Shown here: positions 42,665 to 51,315 of the stretch, piece after piece
Layout of the letters: every line of letters begins with the position of its first letter
Numbering within the stretch: position 1 is the first letter of the stretch
Assembly: GCA_964628515.1 (NCBI GenBank)
Contig: CAZVNZ010000004.1
Span: forward strand, 70,755 to 134,754
Direction: 5' to 3'
Length of the DNA stretch: 64,000 bases
Source: CAZVNZ01 sp964628515
GTDB taxonomy: Bacteria; Bacillota; Clostridia; Christensenellales; Christensenellaceae
The notes under the pieces: generated by a model
What the model saw: the letters and a program-made list of their open reading frames with translations, nothing else
The model's database searches: none
Told to the model about the DNA's origin: nothing
Made by a program: the position numbers and the translations under genes

Positions 42665-44043
42665 TAAGTTTGCCTCCTGTTATATTTTATTTTTATGATG
42701 TTGGCAGTACCTTTGTCCACTCCGTAGTTTTGGCTTATTACACTGCCTGCCACCCAAATTATGTTGTTAGCGTCGTCGCTTAGGAGTATTGCCATATCCC
42801 TTTGCCTACGAGTCAGCTTTTTATCTATAAAGTAATCCTTTAACTTTTTTTTGCCTATGCAACCGAGTGGGTGTATTACGTCCCCTTCCTTTCGTGTGCG
42901 GACAAAAATTTGTTTGGGGAGTTTGTCTTTGTCAAAGCACTCGGTGTATTTATCCGTGTTGTTAAAGTCGCAAGTTTTTACATCCATACACTCAAAGGTG
43001 GAGTCGTCCTCCAGCCTTGTAATGCCATTAGTGTCTAAAGGCATACAAAAGCTGTAATTTTTAATCCTGCCCACAAAGCAGATTATTAGCTTCTCGTATT
43101 CTATTTGTGCGCACAGTAGGTTGGATAAATTTACCCTGCTGCCCGTTTTGCCTGCATTTACAAGGTTTATTACGGCATTTATGTGGCTTTGCTCTATATC
43201 TGTAATTATGTTTAGGGCATTGCATGCCTTGCGTATTACTCTTGAAAAAATTGCCGGGTGTAAGTTTTGTAACTCCTCTATTTCAAGCAAAACTCGCTCT
43301 TCATCTTTATATGCAAGGGTAGTGTAGGCTTTATTTGCACAGTCGTTTAAATAGCTGTTGTCTTGCTGTGCTGTTTCGCAAAGTCTGTTTAGCGCTGCTC
43401 CAACATCTTTATTTACTTTTTCTTTTATTTGCGGAATTATTATATTACGCAGATAATTCCTTGTGTACTTGCTATCTTCGTTGGATTTATCCTCCGTGTA
43501 GCTTACGTCGTTTTGCTGTAAATATAATAAAATATCCTTTTTGCTTACACACAAAAACGGGCGAATATAGCAACCGATTTTTGGATGAATACCGCAAAGT
43601 CCGTTTATGCCACAGCCTCTAAGCAGGTGCATAAGCACACTTTCTGCGTTATCATCTTTATGATGAGCGGTAGCAATTACGTCTACCTCTCCTTTATTTA
43701 CTAAGTCCTCAAAATAGCTTTCTCTTGCTTTTTTTGCCGCCGTTTGTATGCTTAAACCTTCTTTTTTTGCAAGAAGGTTTACATCTGCAAACCCTAAAAA
43801 AAAGGGTATGTGGTGTAAGTTACAGTAATTTGCAACAAAATCCGCATCCGCAAGGCTTTCCTCTCCTCGCAGACCATGCTCGAAATGTATGGCGGATACC
43901 TTTATATTATAAACTTTGGAAAGTCTGCATAAACACTTGAGCAATGCCATAGAATCGGCACCGCCTGAAACCGCAACCCCCACATTTTGTTCTTCCTCCA
44001 ATAGTTTATGCTTTTTAATATATTCCAAGATATAATTATCCAT
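42664..44043 (-). CDS. tilS: tRNA(Ile)-lysidine synthase
   Basis: A 459-aa enzyme that attaches lysine to cytidine 34 of the CAU tRNA-Ile so that it reads AUA. The PP-loop is SGGADS (26-31); HFEHGLRGEES and ATAHHKDDNAES follow as usual in the N-terminal domain. The C-terminal TilS domain ends with RTRKEGDVIHPLGCIGKKKLKDYFIDKK. It is the first gene of the tilS-hpt-ftsH operon. There is no Shine-Dalgarno; TATAAT lies five bases before the ATG, so the message is probably leaderless. Confidence 0.95.
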   Translation of the reverse strand: MDNYILEYIKKHKLLEEEQNVGVAVSGGADSMALLKCLCRLSKVYNIKVSAIHFEHGLRGEESLADADFVANYCNLHHIPFFLGFADVNLLAKKEGLSIQTAAKKARESYFEDLVNKGEVDVIATAHHKDDNAESVLMHLLRGCGINGLCGIHPKIGCYIRPFLCVSKKDILLYLQQNDVSYTEDKSNEDSKYTRNYLRNIIIPQIKEKVNKDVGAALNRLCETAQQDNSYLNDCANKAYTTLAYKDEERVLLEIEELQNLHPAIFSRVIRKACNALNIITDIEQSHINAVINLVNAGKTGSRVNLSNLLCAQIEYEKLIICFVGRIKNYSFCMPLDTNGITRLEDDSTFECMDVKTCDFNNTDKYTECFDKDKLPKQIFVRTRKEGDVIHPLGCIGKKKLKDYFIDKKLTRRQRDMAILLSDDANNIIWVAGSVISQNYGVDKGTANIIKIKYNRRQT

Positions 44044-44048
44044 ACTTT

Positions 44049-44054
44049 ATTATA
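44049..44054 (-). promoter_or_regulatory. -10 box of tilS, leaderless spacing
   Basis: TATAAT on the minus strand ends five bases before the tilS ATG. No good -35 hexamer is seen at 17 bases. With this spacing, transcription would begin at or within two bases of the start codon. Confidence 0.45.
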
Positions 44055-44176
44055 GTACCAAAAAAAAAGAAAAAACGCAATATTAATACCTAAACTAAAT
44101 TATAAATATATTATTAATAAATGCTCTTTATTTATCATCACCATAAAAAAAGTTAAAACAATACTAAAAATAACAA

Positions 44177-44205
44177 TTTACTTGATGTAAAAATCCTGTT
44201 ATAAT
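44177..44205 (+). promoter_or_regulatory. Promoter of the GGDEF gene
   Basis: TTTACT (44177-44182), 17 bases, TATAAT (44200-44205), about 57 bases before the ATG. Confidence 0.55.
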
Positions 44206-44261
44206 GTATAGTAATCGTAAATAATATACAGTAGTGCTTCAAAAACAAGGAATTTTAAATT

Positions 44262-45653
44262 ATGCACAAAGAGACAAGCGAAAGCTTTTTATTGCATTTT
44301 ACTCAAATGCTGACGGGTAAAACCATTTTAACAGAGGTAGTTAGCGAAGCTATTACCCTTATTTGCAAGCGTTTTGGTTTTCATAGTGGACTTATTTACG
44401 AGGCAGATCAATGTTACGATTTTAAACTTAAAGAGCATTACACGGACGAGGGCTACACGCCCAGAGAAAATTTTGAAATATACGAAATGAAGGCGGACAG
44501 TCGCAGACAACTTGCAGGCGAGACCATAGCATACGGCAGTACAAAAACTAAAAACTCTCCTTACACAAACGAGCTTTTAGAGTTGTTTTGTGCCTTTCAA
44601 GTGGCCGTTTTGCCCATAGTAGACGAAAATATGCGCATTTACGGCTTAATTGTGTTTTTAAACGTAGAAGAAAAGGAGCCTTTAACTACCGAAGAAAAAA
44701 ATCAGTTGCAAATATTGCTACCCATACTAAACAGATATGTGGAGGTGCGTATGTACCAAAACAAACTGGTGTTTGCAAGAGGCTCTCTTGACAGTATTTT
44801 AGACAACACAGGCATAGATATTTATGTAAACGATTTTAATACCCACGATATACTTTACGTTAATAAATCCATGGCGGCGCCCTACGGTGGCAGCGGACGT
44901 TTTTACGACAATAAATGTTGGCAGGTGCTTTTTCCGGGTCAACAAGGGCCTTGCGATTTTTGCCCTCAAGAAAAACTGATAGACAGCAATGGCGAGCCTA
45001 CAAAGGTATACACTTGGGATTATCAACGAGCTTTTGACGGCTCGTGGTTTAGAGTGTTTAGTGCCGCATTTAGATGGATAGACGGACGTCTTGCCCATGT
45101 GGTGAGCAGTGCGGATATTACAGACAGCAAGAAAAACGAAGAACTTATTAAATATATGGCAAACTACGACTCCCTAACCAACCTGCCCAACCGCAGAATG
45201 TTACTTGAAAAATGCGAGGATTGCATTAAAAACGCAAAAGAGGGAGACCGTGGCTATGTAATGTTTTTTGATATAGACAATTTTAAAACAATAAACGACA
45301 CTTTAGGGCATGACGCCGGCGACGAATTTTTACAGAAGTTAGGAGAGTTTTTCTCCTCAATACCTTTAATTAAGGACGCAGTATACAGAAACGGCGGAGA
45401 CGAATTTGTAGTGATATTATGCGAGAATTTGCTACAAAACAATGTCAGAGATTTAGGCACATTTATACTCTCTCGGTTTAAAAAGCCCTGGGTGCTTAAA
45501 AAGGGAGAGGTTTTCAGCAACACGAGTATTGGAGTTGCATGTTTTCCTACGGACGGAAAAACAGCAGACGAACTGTTGCACAAGGCAGACCAAGCAATGT
45601 ATAAGGTGAAAAATGCAGGCGGCGGCGGTTTTATGTTTGCTCGGGATGTTTAG
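44262..45653 (+). CDS. GAF-PAS-GGDEF diguanylate cyclase
   Basis: A 463-aa soluble protein. An N-terminal GAF-like domain (about 10-165) is followed by a PAS-like domain (about 170-290, with the Cys-containing KCWQVLFPGQQGPCDFCP segment that often binds metal or haem-like ligands) and a GGDEF domain (about 298-463) with the exact motif GGDEF at 378-382. It should make cyclic di-GMP from GTP in response to a small ligand or redox cue. The inhibitory RxxD site is missing: the matching position reads LIKD. No EAL partner is in the window. AAGGA lies before the ATG. Confidence 0.85.
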   Translation: MHKETSESFLLHFTQMLTGKTILTEVVSEAITLICKRFGFHSGLIYEADQCYDFKLKEHYTDEGYTPRENFEIYEMKADSRRQLAGETIAYGSTKTKNSPYTNELLELFCAFQVAVLPIVDENMRIYGLIVFLNVEEKEPLTTEEKNQLQILLPILNRYVEVRMYQNKLVFARGSLDSILDNTGIDIYVNDFNTHDILYVNKSMAAPYGGSGRFYDNKCWQVLFPGQQGPCDFCPQEKLIDSNGEPTKVYTWDYQRAFDGSWFRVFSAAFRWIDGRLAHVVSSADITDSKKNEELIKYMANYDSLTNLPNRRMLLEKCEDCIKNAKEGDRGYVMFFDIDNFKTINDTLGHDAGDEFLQKLGEFFSSIPLIKDAVYRNGGDEFVVILCENLLQNNVRDLGTFILSRFKKPWVLKKGEVFSNTSIGVACFPTDGKTADELLHKADQAMYKVKNAGGGGFMFARDV

Positions 45654-45788
45654 GGGGATAGTGGTTTTGGTACATATGCGTGTAGAGTGTATTGTATCTT
45701 GGAAATAGTTTTGGGATTGTTTGGAGTGTGTGAGGTTTTGTAGAAAAAAGCTGTTGTAATTTTTGGTGAGAGATATTATAATGGTGGT

Positions 45789-45876
45789 AGGGAAAACACT
45801 TTTTAGCGGTTAGCCCATAGAATTGAAGAAAAAAATTCGACCGTTCTCATAGCCAACTGAGAACGGTTATTTCTTT
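45789..45876 (+). ncRNA. Candidate antisense RNA, copy 3
   Basis: TTGTAA (45754-45759), 17 bases and TATAAT (45777-45782) would start an RNA near 45789 that runs through GGTAGGGAA, GCGGTTAGC and the hairpin CCGTTCTCA/TGAGAACGG (45841-45866). Sequence matches the copy 1 antisense RNA almost base for base, so it may act on copy 1 toxin mRNA in trans. Ends are estimates. Confidence 0.45.
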
Positions 45877-45908
45877 ACAGATATTACAAGTAGTAAAATT
45901 ATAGTCAT
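45867..45908 (-). pseudogene. Truncated toxin ORF, copy 3
   Basis: The last 12 codons of the 20-aa peptide remain (TIILLLVISVKK). An ATG formed at the junction with the palindromic element precedes them, but no ribosome site is present, so expression is unlikely. Confidence 0.65.
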
Positions 45909-45974
45909 AGCTACTTAATTTATATTGTTCGCTTTGCGAACGAAATTAATGTAGCTATATGTTCATTTTATACC
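45905..45974. repeat. Palindromic repeat element inside toxin copy 3
   Basis: Arms TAGCTAC (45908-45914) and GTAGCTA (45951-45957) enclose a GTTCGC-TTT-GCGAAC hairpin (45927-45941). The right 21 bases (45954-45974) are identical, inverted, to 29950-29970. It shares a conserved outer arm and a CGC-AAA-GCG centre with the element at 29.95 kb, with different sequence between, as in palindromic families kept by structure. Confidence 0.6.
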
Positions 45975-46086
45975 TACCGATTTTATTATAACATAGGGTG
46001 GAAAATAGGTAAAATCGGTTTTAATACATATATAGGTGGAATGTATTGTATTTCGGAAATAGTTTTCGTATTACCGGAAAATTTTA

Positions 46087-47280
46087 CTACCCCACACAAA
46101 TAATATCTACGCCGCCGCCTGTTATGGCTACGCCACCCTTTGGGGTTACAACATAGGTGTCTTCCACACCTACTACCCCTACATCTTCTATATGATACTT
46201 AGGCTCTACCGCTATTACCATATTTTCCGCCAAAGGTGCTTTAAAACCAGGAGAGATTATGGGAAACTCGTCTACATTTAGACCTGTGCCGTGCCCCAAA
46301 AATTTAACCTGCTCTTTGCTTGTACCCATAAATCTGCGCTTAAATTCCTCGCTTAACCCATCTGTTATTTCCTTGTAAATATCACAAGGCAGGTTGTTTG
46401 GCTTTAGCTTTTTTGCCACCTCTTTTTGTACTTCCAAACACTTTTTATGCAATACCTCGACATTTTGTGGCACACTTGTGCCGTAAATATATAATTGTGT
46501 TTTATCCGTGTGATAGCCGTCCACACCAAAGGATACATCCACAAACACTAAATCCCCCTTTTTCAGTAGGCGAGTTCTGTCGGGGAGTGCAGGGGTTGCA
46601 GGGTGCTCTCCCTTTTGCCCCCCGGGGCCGTCAAAGTTGGTGGGGTATAGGGTGTTTTCCCCAAAGGAAATTTGCCCAAGGGCAATTTCTGTTTGAAACA
46701 TTGCAAATCTGCAAAACCCTTGATGCCCCATTTTAACCGCTTCTGCGTATAAACTACCCATATATTCCGCTGCGGAAATCCCCTCTTTTAAAAACTTAGG
46801 AGCACAGTTAATCAAAAAATCGTTGTGCAACTCTCCGCATTCTTTTAGCACCTCTAACTCGTAGGCGCTTTTTATACTGCGTAACGTTTTAATTATGCCG
46901 TCTATCGGTTTAAGCTCGGAATGCTTTAAATGCTTTTTAAGCCTTTCTAACATTGCTACCGGCATTACCTCCGTCTCTGCATATAGGGTGCCGAAAACTT
47001 CATCACCAATAACAGGCAAAATATCTTTGTAGCTGTTAATTTCGTAAATATTGTCTAACAAAAATTCCTCTTTTGCCCTGTTAAAGCTTCTGCGCACAAA
47101 ATATCTCACGGAGCCGTCTCTTGTAATAAGCAAAAGTGCATCCTGCATTGTGCCTGTGTAGTAATATTGATTAACCTTGCTTACAATTACAATGCCGTCC
47201 CAGTCTGCATGGTGTGCGTTCATAGTCTTAATTAAATTGTCCACCCTTAGTATTAATGCTTTTTTGGTTAGTCCACTCAT
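46087..47280 (-). CDS. M24 family Xaa-Pro peptidase / creatinase-fold protein
   Basis: A 397-aa pita-bread-fold enzyme. The N-terminal creatinase-type domain (about 1-150) is followed by the M24 catalytic domain. Metal ligands are Asp and Asp in VDVSFGVDGYHTDKT, His in FLGHGTGLNVDEFP, Glu in AVEPKYH and Glu in GVEDTYVVT, so all five positions look filled. Substrate is unknown; X-Pro dipeptides are the family norm. Its ATG overlaps the stop of the RACo-like gene as ATGA, so the two are translationally coupled, an unexpected pairing. Confidence 0.85.
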   Translation of the reverse strand: MSGLTKKALILRVDNLIKTMNAHHADWDGIVIVSKVNQYYYTGTMQDALLLITRDGSVRYFVRRSFNRAKEEFLLDNIYEINSYKDILPVIGDEVFGTLYAETEVMPVAMLERLKKHLKHSELKPIDGIIKTLRSIKSAYELEVLKECGELHNDFLINCAPKFLKEGISAAEYMGSLYAEAVKMGHQGFCRFAMFQTEIALGQISFGENTLYPTNFDGPGGQKGEHPATPALPDRTRLLKKGDLVFVDVSFGVDGYHTDKTQLYIYGTSVPQNVEVLHKKCLEVQKEVAKKLKPNNLPCDIYKEITDGLSEEFKRRFMGTSKEQVKFLGHGTGLNVDEFPIISPGFKAPLAENMVIAVEPKYHIEDVGVVGVEDTYVVTPKGGVAITGGGVDIICVG

Positions 47281-49142
47281 TTATTAAACATCCTTTCATC
47301 CGTATGAGGTAAAAACAGAGCGGAAACGTATTCGTCCATGTAGGAAGGCTCTGCACTTAAATCTATATAGGTTATTTTGTTTGCCAAATCGTCCAGCAAA
47401 TGCCTGTGTTTTTGGCTTAGCAAAGTCATATATGCCCCCGTTAGAGAGGTGTTGCCCACAAATACGAATTTTTCCGTAGGTATACCCGGCATAAGTCCTA
47501 TTTTTTGGGATTTTTCTATATCCAAATACCGACCAAAACCTCCGGCAACATATATTTTGGATAGGCAATCAAAATCCATCTCCACCGATTTTAACATGGT
47601 GAGACAGGCGGAGAAAATAGCTGCTTTGGCTCTTATTAGATTGTCTATATCGTTTTCGGAAATGTATATCCCGCCCTTTTCTTTAGAGGTAAGATAGTAT
47701 CGTGCCGATTTATTGGAAAAGTCTATGGCATCGCACTTAAAGGTGGTTGAAAACTTGCCGTTAGGCTCTAAAATGCCATGCTCGAATAGTTGAGCAATAA
47801 GAGAAATCATTCCCGAACCGCAAATGCCCTTAGGCACAACATCACCAATAGTGGAAAAACTGCTTAAACCTGTGGTTTTATCCACCTCTATGGTTTCTAT
47901 TGCACCCACAGAGGCACGCATGCCGTACTCTATACCGCCCCCCTCAAAAGCAGGACCGGCAGAGCAAGCGCAGGACAGCAGAAACTCGTTGTTGCCCATT
48001 ACAATTTCTCCGTTAGTGCCGATGTCTATAAATAAGTCCACATCCTCACTGTAAAGAGCAAAATCCGTACACAGTATGCCCGAGGTAATGTCTCCTCCCA
48101 CATAACTGCCTACGTTTGGCGCAACATACCCTCTTGCATAGGGATACACCTTTATACCCAGCTCTTTTGCCGTATAAACGGGAGAAAAGTACACCGCCGG
48201 TGTGTAGGGCTCTAAGCGGATATACTCAGGCTCTATTCCGTAGAACAGATGTATCATAACCGTGTTGCCTGCAATGGAAAGGTTGTACACGTCGTTGCAA
48301 TTTATACCCTCGGTTGTAAGTATGTCATCTATAAGCCCGTTGATGGTGCCAAGTATTCTGCTTTTAAGCTCGTCTATTCTTTGTTGATTTTTGCAATAGC
48401 TGATACGGGAAATAACGTCAAGCCCACACTCTATTTGTGCGTTATAGTTGGTTTTGGACGCCATAATATGCCCGTTTTGCATATCTATAAGCTGTACCGC
48501 TACGGTGGTTGTGCCAATATCTATGCACAGTCCGTAGGTATGTTTTTGGGTGTTAAAAATATCGCAAATATATAAAATATTGTTTTCTATGTACTTTGCA
48601 AGGTAAATTTTACCGTCGTTTTCCCTTAAAACATTGGGCAAGGAGGCAAAAACCTCTAAGGGTATTTTAACATCCAAAACCCCTGTTTTTGCAATTAGAG
48701 TTTTCTTCAGTCTGTCAAAATCCGAAAGCCCGTCTTGCATTTCGGGGGCAAAAACCTCCGCTTCCATAACATCCACAAGGGGAGAAATATCCTCTTTGGA
48801 AGGAAAAAGCGCACTTTTAATTTGAGTGTTTTTAAGTACATCTTCAAATTTACCGCTTTCGTCTTTTAAATTGGAGATTATGGTTAGTGTGACATCCGAG
48901 TTTCCCACCACCGTTTTACAGGTTAGTACGTAGCCTTGTTTTTCTAACTCGTCGTTAATTACGCCGTTGTTGGTAAAAACAACATCCCCCTCTTCTATTT
49001 TGGCAAGGCATTTTCCGCAAATACCTCTGCCGCCGCAGGGTAGGGAAATGTCTACATTGTGGGTTTTTGCGATTTCCGAGAGTAAATCTCCGCTGTTTGC
49101 GGTAATAACTTTGTTTTCCGGCAAAAAAGTAACATTTGGCAT
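47277..49142 (-). CDS. RACo-like corrinoid activation protein (2Fe-2S + ASKHA)
   Basis: A 621-aa protein. The N-terminal plant-type ferredoxin domain (about 1-90) binds a 2Fe-2S cluster through C36, C42, C45 and C75. After a middle domain, the ASKHA ATPase-like part (DUF4445; about 200-621) has GLCIDIGTTTVAVQLID, DLFIDIGTNGEIV, CACSAGPAFEGGGI and YVAGGFGRYLD. RACo proteins use ATP to drive reduction of inactive Co(II) corrinoid to Co(I) in methyl transfer systems. No corrinoid protein or methyltransferase lies in the window, so its partner must be elsewhere. Confidence 0.85.
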   Translation of the reverse strand: MPNVTFLPENKVITANSGDLLSEIAKTHNVDISLPCGGRGICGKCLAKIEEGDVVFTNNGVINDELEKQGYVLTCKTVVGNSDVTLTIISNLKDESGKFEDVLKNTQIKSALFPSKEDISPLVDVMEAEVFAPEMQDGLSDFDRLKKTLIAKTGVLDVKIPLEVFASLPNVLRENDGKIYLAKYIENNILYICDIFNTQKHTYGLCIDIGTTTVAVQLIDMQNGHIMASKTNYNAQIECGLDVISRISYCKNQQRIDELKSRILGTINGLIDDILTTEGINCNDVYNLSIAGNTVMIHLFYGIEPEYIRLEPYTPAVYFSPVYTAKELGIKVYPYARGYVAPNVGSYVGGDITSGILCTDFALYSEDVDLFIDIGTNGEIVMGNNEFLLSCACSAGPAFEGGGIEYGMRASVGAIETIEVDKTTGLSSFSTIGDVVPKGICGSGMISLIAQLFEHGILEPNGKFSTTFKCDAIDFSNKSARYYLTSKEKGGIYISENDIDNLIRAKAAIFSACLTMLKSVEMDFDCLSKIYVAGGFGRYLDIEKSQKIGLMPGIPTEKFVFVGNTSLTGAYMTLLSQKHRHLLDDLANKITYIDLSAEPSYMDEYVSALFLPHTDERMFNK

Positions 49143-49146
49143 AACA

Positions 49147-50058
49147 TTATCCTCGCTTTAGTTTGCATTTTTTGTAGGCTTTTTTAAATTCCTTTTTCTC
49201 CTCGAAGGGTATAACCGTCTCTCCGTTAAAGTTTACATTGTAAAATGCGCTTTTAACACTTGTTATATCCTTTGTGCCGTTAAAGTAGTCGTCTAAAATA
49301 TCTATGTATTTTAAGCTGTCCTCTATGGCAATATCTATGAGTTTATAGTATTTCTCAAAATCATCCGAGCTTTTTATTTTCTCTAAAGGTAAATATACCA
49401 CAGAAAATATATTAATTTGCATAAAAAAATTGAAAAATTTATAAAAATAATATTTTTTTTTGCTCATTTCAAAAAACTCGTTATTCATTTTTGCGTAATA
49501 CTTGTAGGCCAAAGTATAGGGTTTTTCCTTAACGGTAAAACCGTTGTATACCGCACCTGCTATATATGTAACAAAATCGTCTATTTCTCCGGAATTGTCG
49601 TAAGTCTCTTTTAATATATCCGCTCTGTTGATTTTTGTTGCATCCAAGCCAAATTTGTCCTTTAGATACATGCTGTCCAAGTCGTGCTCTAACCGTAAGT
49701 GCTTAGAATAGCTTTTAGCCTCTGCGGAAATTACCGGGTGCAACCTTCTGTCCAAGCAGTAGTGAGACACATAGCCGTAAATAAACGCTTTTAGTACATC
49801 TGAGTTTTTTTCTTTAATATACTGCGCACTTTTTACAAAAAACATTTGTGGGCGCATATGGTGCATTGCGTAGCCCAGCATCTTTATTTTTGGTTCTACA
49901 AACATACAATAATACTTATAAAAGTATAAATAATCCGCACCTTGTGTTCCCGAATAAAACGCTCCTTTATTATTTTCTATAACCGCTTTTGCTGTTTGGT
50001 TTTCAATCTTTTCCCTTATACAATCACCTGTTTGCACGTGTGTAAAAAATGCAGGCAT
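49147..50058 (-). CDS. Zinc-dependent phospholipase C family protein
   Basis: A 303-aa, mostly helical protein. It opens PAFFTHVQTGDCI, then YSGTQGADYLYFYKYY, MHHMRP and the GYVSHYCLDRRLHPVI block, the His/Asp pattern of zinc-dependent phospholipase C-like proteins common in Clostridia. No signal peptide is visible, which is usual for this intracellular-looking branch whose substrate is not known. GAGGG precedes the ATG. It is upstream of the RACo-like gene by four bases and so heads the RACo-M24 operon. Confidence 0.75.
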   Translation of the reverse strand: MPAFFTHVQTGDCIREKIENQTAKAVIENNKGAFYSGTQGADYLYFYKYYCMFVEPKIKMLGYAMHHMRPQMFFVKSAQYIKEKNSDVLKAFIYGYVSHYCLDRRLHPVISAEAKSYSKHLRLEHDLDSMYLKDKFGLDATKINRADILKETYDNSGEIDDFVTYIAGAVYNGFTVKEKPYTLAYKYYAKMNNEFFEMSKKKYYFYKFFNFFMQINIFSVVYLPLEKIKSSDDFEKYYKLIDIAIEDSLKYIDILDDYFNGTKDITSVKSAFYNVNFNGETVIPFEEKKEFKKAYKKCKLKRG

Positions 50059-50096
50059 ACTTTCCCTCTAACAATCTATCTGTTATAGCATTTTAT

Positions 50097-50119
50097 CTAA
50101 AGTTATGCAATAACTTTAG
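50097..50119. repeat. Perfect 10-bp hairpin between divergent genes
   Basis: CTAAAGTTAT (50097-50106), loop GCA, ATAACTTTAG (50110-50119). It lies 39 bases upstream of the phospholipase-like gene and could be an operator or a small palindromic repeat. The flank TATAGCATTTT also occurs beside the element at 29.93 kb. Confidence 0.4.
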
Positions 50120-50219
50120 GTATAATACAATTTATAATACAATATTATAATAAACAGTATATCACAAAAAAGCATTTATGCCAAAGGAAATTACTAAAAC
50201 CGCTCGTCAAACAAAAAAC

Positions 50220-50248
50220 TTGTAACAAAGGGGATTTGCTGATATACT
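50220..50248 (+). promoter_or_regulatory. hisC-tyrA promoter
   Basis: TTGTAA (50220-50225), 17 bases, TATACT (50243-50248), 38 bases before the hisC start. Confidence 0.6.
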
Positions 50249-50286
50249 AATACTGCAAAAATATTGTAAAAAGGCAGGAAAACAAT

Positions 50287-51315
50287 ATGTATTTAAGCGG
50301 TAAGGCTCAAAAACTTATACCTTACAAAGCAGGGGAACAACCAAACGAAGAATTTATAAAGTTAAACACCAACGAAAACCCGTACCCACCTCCTCCAAAA
50401 CTAAAGGAGGAGCTTATAAGCGCATCGCAAAATTTGCAACTATACCCAAAACCAAATGCAGATTTGCTAAGGTCTGCCATTGCCAAACATCACCATTTAA
50501 AAGAGGAAAATGTGTTTTGCGCAAACGGCTCGGACGAGGCACTGGCACTTTGCTACCTTGCTTTTTTTGATGATGAAGTTACAACCTACGATGTTTCCTA
50601 CAGCTTTTATCCGGTGTGGGCAGGGCTTTTTTCCAATACTCTTAAGCAAATACCCTTGCTTGAGGATTTCTACCCCAATGTTTTGGCAATGAAAGGGCAT
50701 AAAAATGTGCTTATTGCAAACCCAAACGCACCCACGGGCATAGCATTAAAAGAGGAAGATTTAGAAGAGATTATCGCATCTACAAAGGGTGCGTGTGTAA
50801 TAGATGAGGCATATATAGATTTTGGAGGAGTAAGTGCGGTAAAATTTATACCCAAGTACAAAAATTTAGTGGTGGTGCGCACCATGTCTAAGTACAACTC
50901 TTTAGCCGGAATGCGTATAGGCTACGTAATGGGAGACGCAGGTTTAATTGCAGGGCTAAACACCGTAAAAGACAGCTTTAACTCCTACCCCTTAGACACT
51001 TTAGCCCAAAGGGCAGGGGTTTTTGCCATTGAAAACGATGTTTATTTTATGCAAAACGCAAAGCAGATAATAAGCACAAGGCAGTACACAATAAACGCAC
51101 TAAACGGTATGGGCATAGAGGTTTTGCCCTCGTCTACCAACTTTATATTTGCAAAATTTGACAATGCAAAAGAGGTATTTAGCAAGCTGTACGCCAAAAA
51201 AATACTTGTAAGGCACTTTGAAATGCCACGAATATCTGATTTTTTACGCATCACCATAGGCACAAGACAGCAAATGGAAATATTTACAGAAGGAATTAAA
51301 GAGATATGCAAATAG
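50287..51315 (+). CDS. hisC: Histidinol-phosphate/aromatic aminotransferase
   Basis: A 342-aa fold-type I PLP aminotransferase of the HisC family. KLNTNENPYPPPP (25-37), NPNAPTG (145-151) and DEAYIDF (173-179) are conserved; Lys202 in SKYNSLAGMRIGY binds PLP. No other his gene is near, while tyrA overlaps its end by ten bases, so in this organism it may convert prephenate-derived 4-hydroxyphenylpyruvate to tyrosine (HisC enzymes often accept aromatic keto acids). That specificity is inference from context. Confidence 0.88.
   Translation: MYLSGKAQKLIPYKAGEQPNEEFIKLNTNENPYPPPPKLKEELISASQNLQLYPKPNADLLRSAIAKHHHLKEENVFCANGSDEALALCYLAFFDDEVTTYDVSYSFYPVWAGLFSNTLKQIPLLEDFYPNVLAMKGHKNVLIANPNAPTGIALKEEDLEEIIASTKGACVIDEAYIDFGGVSAVKFIPKYKNLVVVRTMSKYNSLAGMRIGYVMGDAGLIAGLNTVKDSFNSYPLDTLAQRAGVFAIENDVYFMQNAKQIISTRQYTINALNGMGIEVLPSSTNFIFAKFDNAKEVFSKLYAKKILVRHFEMPRISDFLRITIGTRQQMEIFTEGIKEICK

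Larger units (their letters stand above)
45664..46066 (-). repeat. Inverted, disrupted third copy of the toxin unit
   Basis: Read on the minus strand, this is the same unit as at 23.7-24.4 kb. The upstream block is diverged, but the sense promoter is kept (TTTACC at 46013-46008, TATAAT at 45990-45985). The part carrying GGTAGGGAA-GCGGTTAGC, the ribosome site and the first eight codons is replaced by a palindromic element. From codon nine to the antisense promoter it matches copy 1. A further partial upstream block follows at 45664-45760. Confidence 0.8.
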
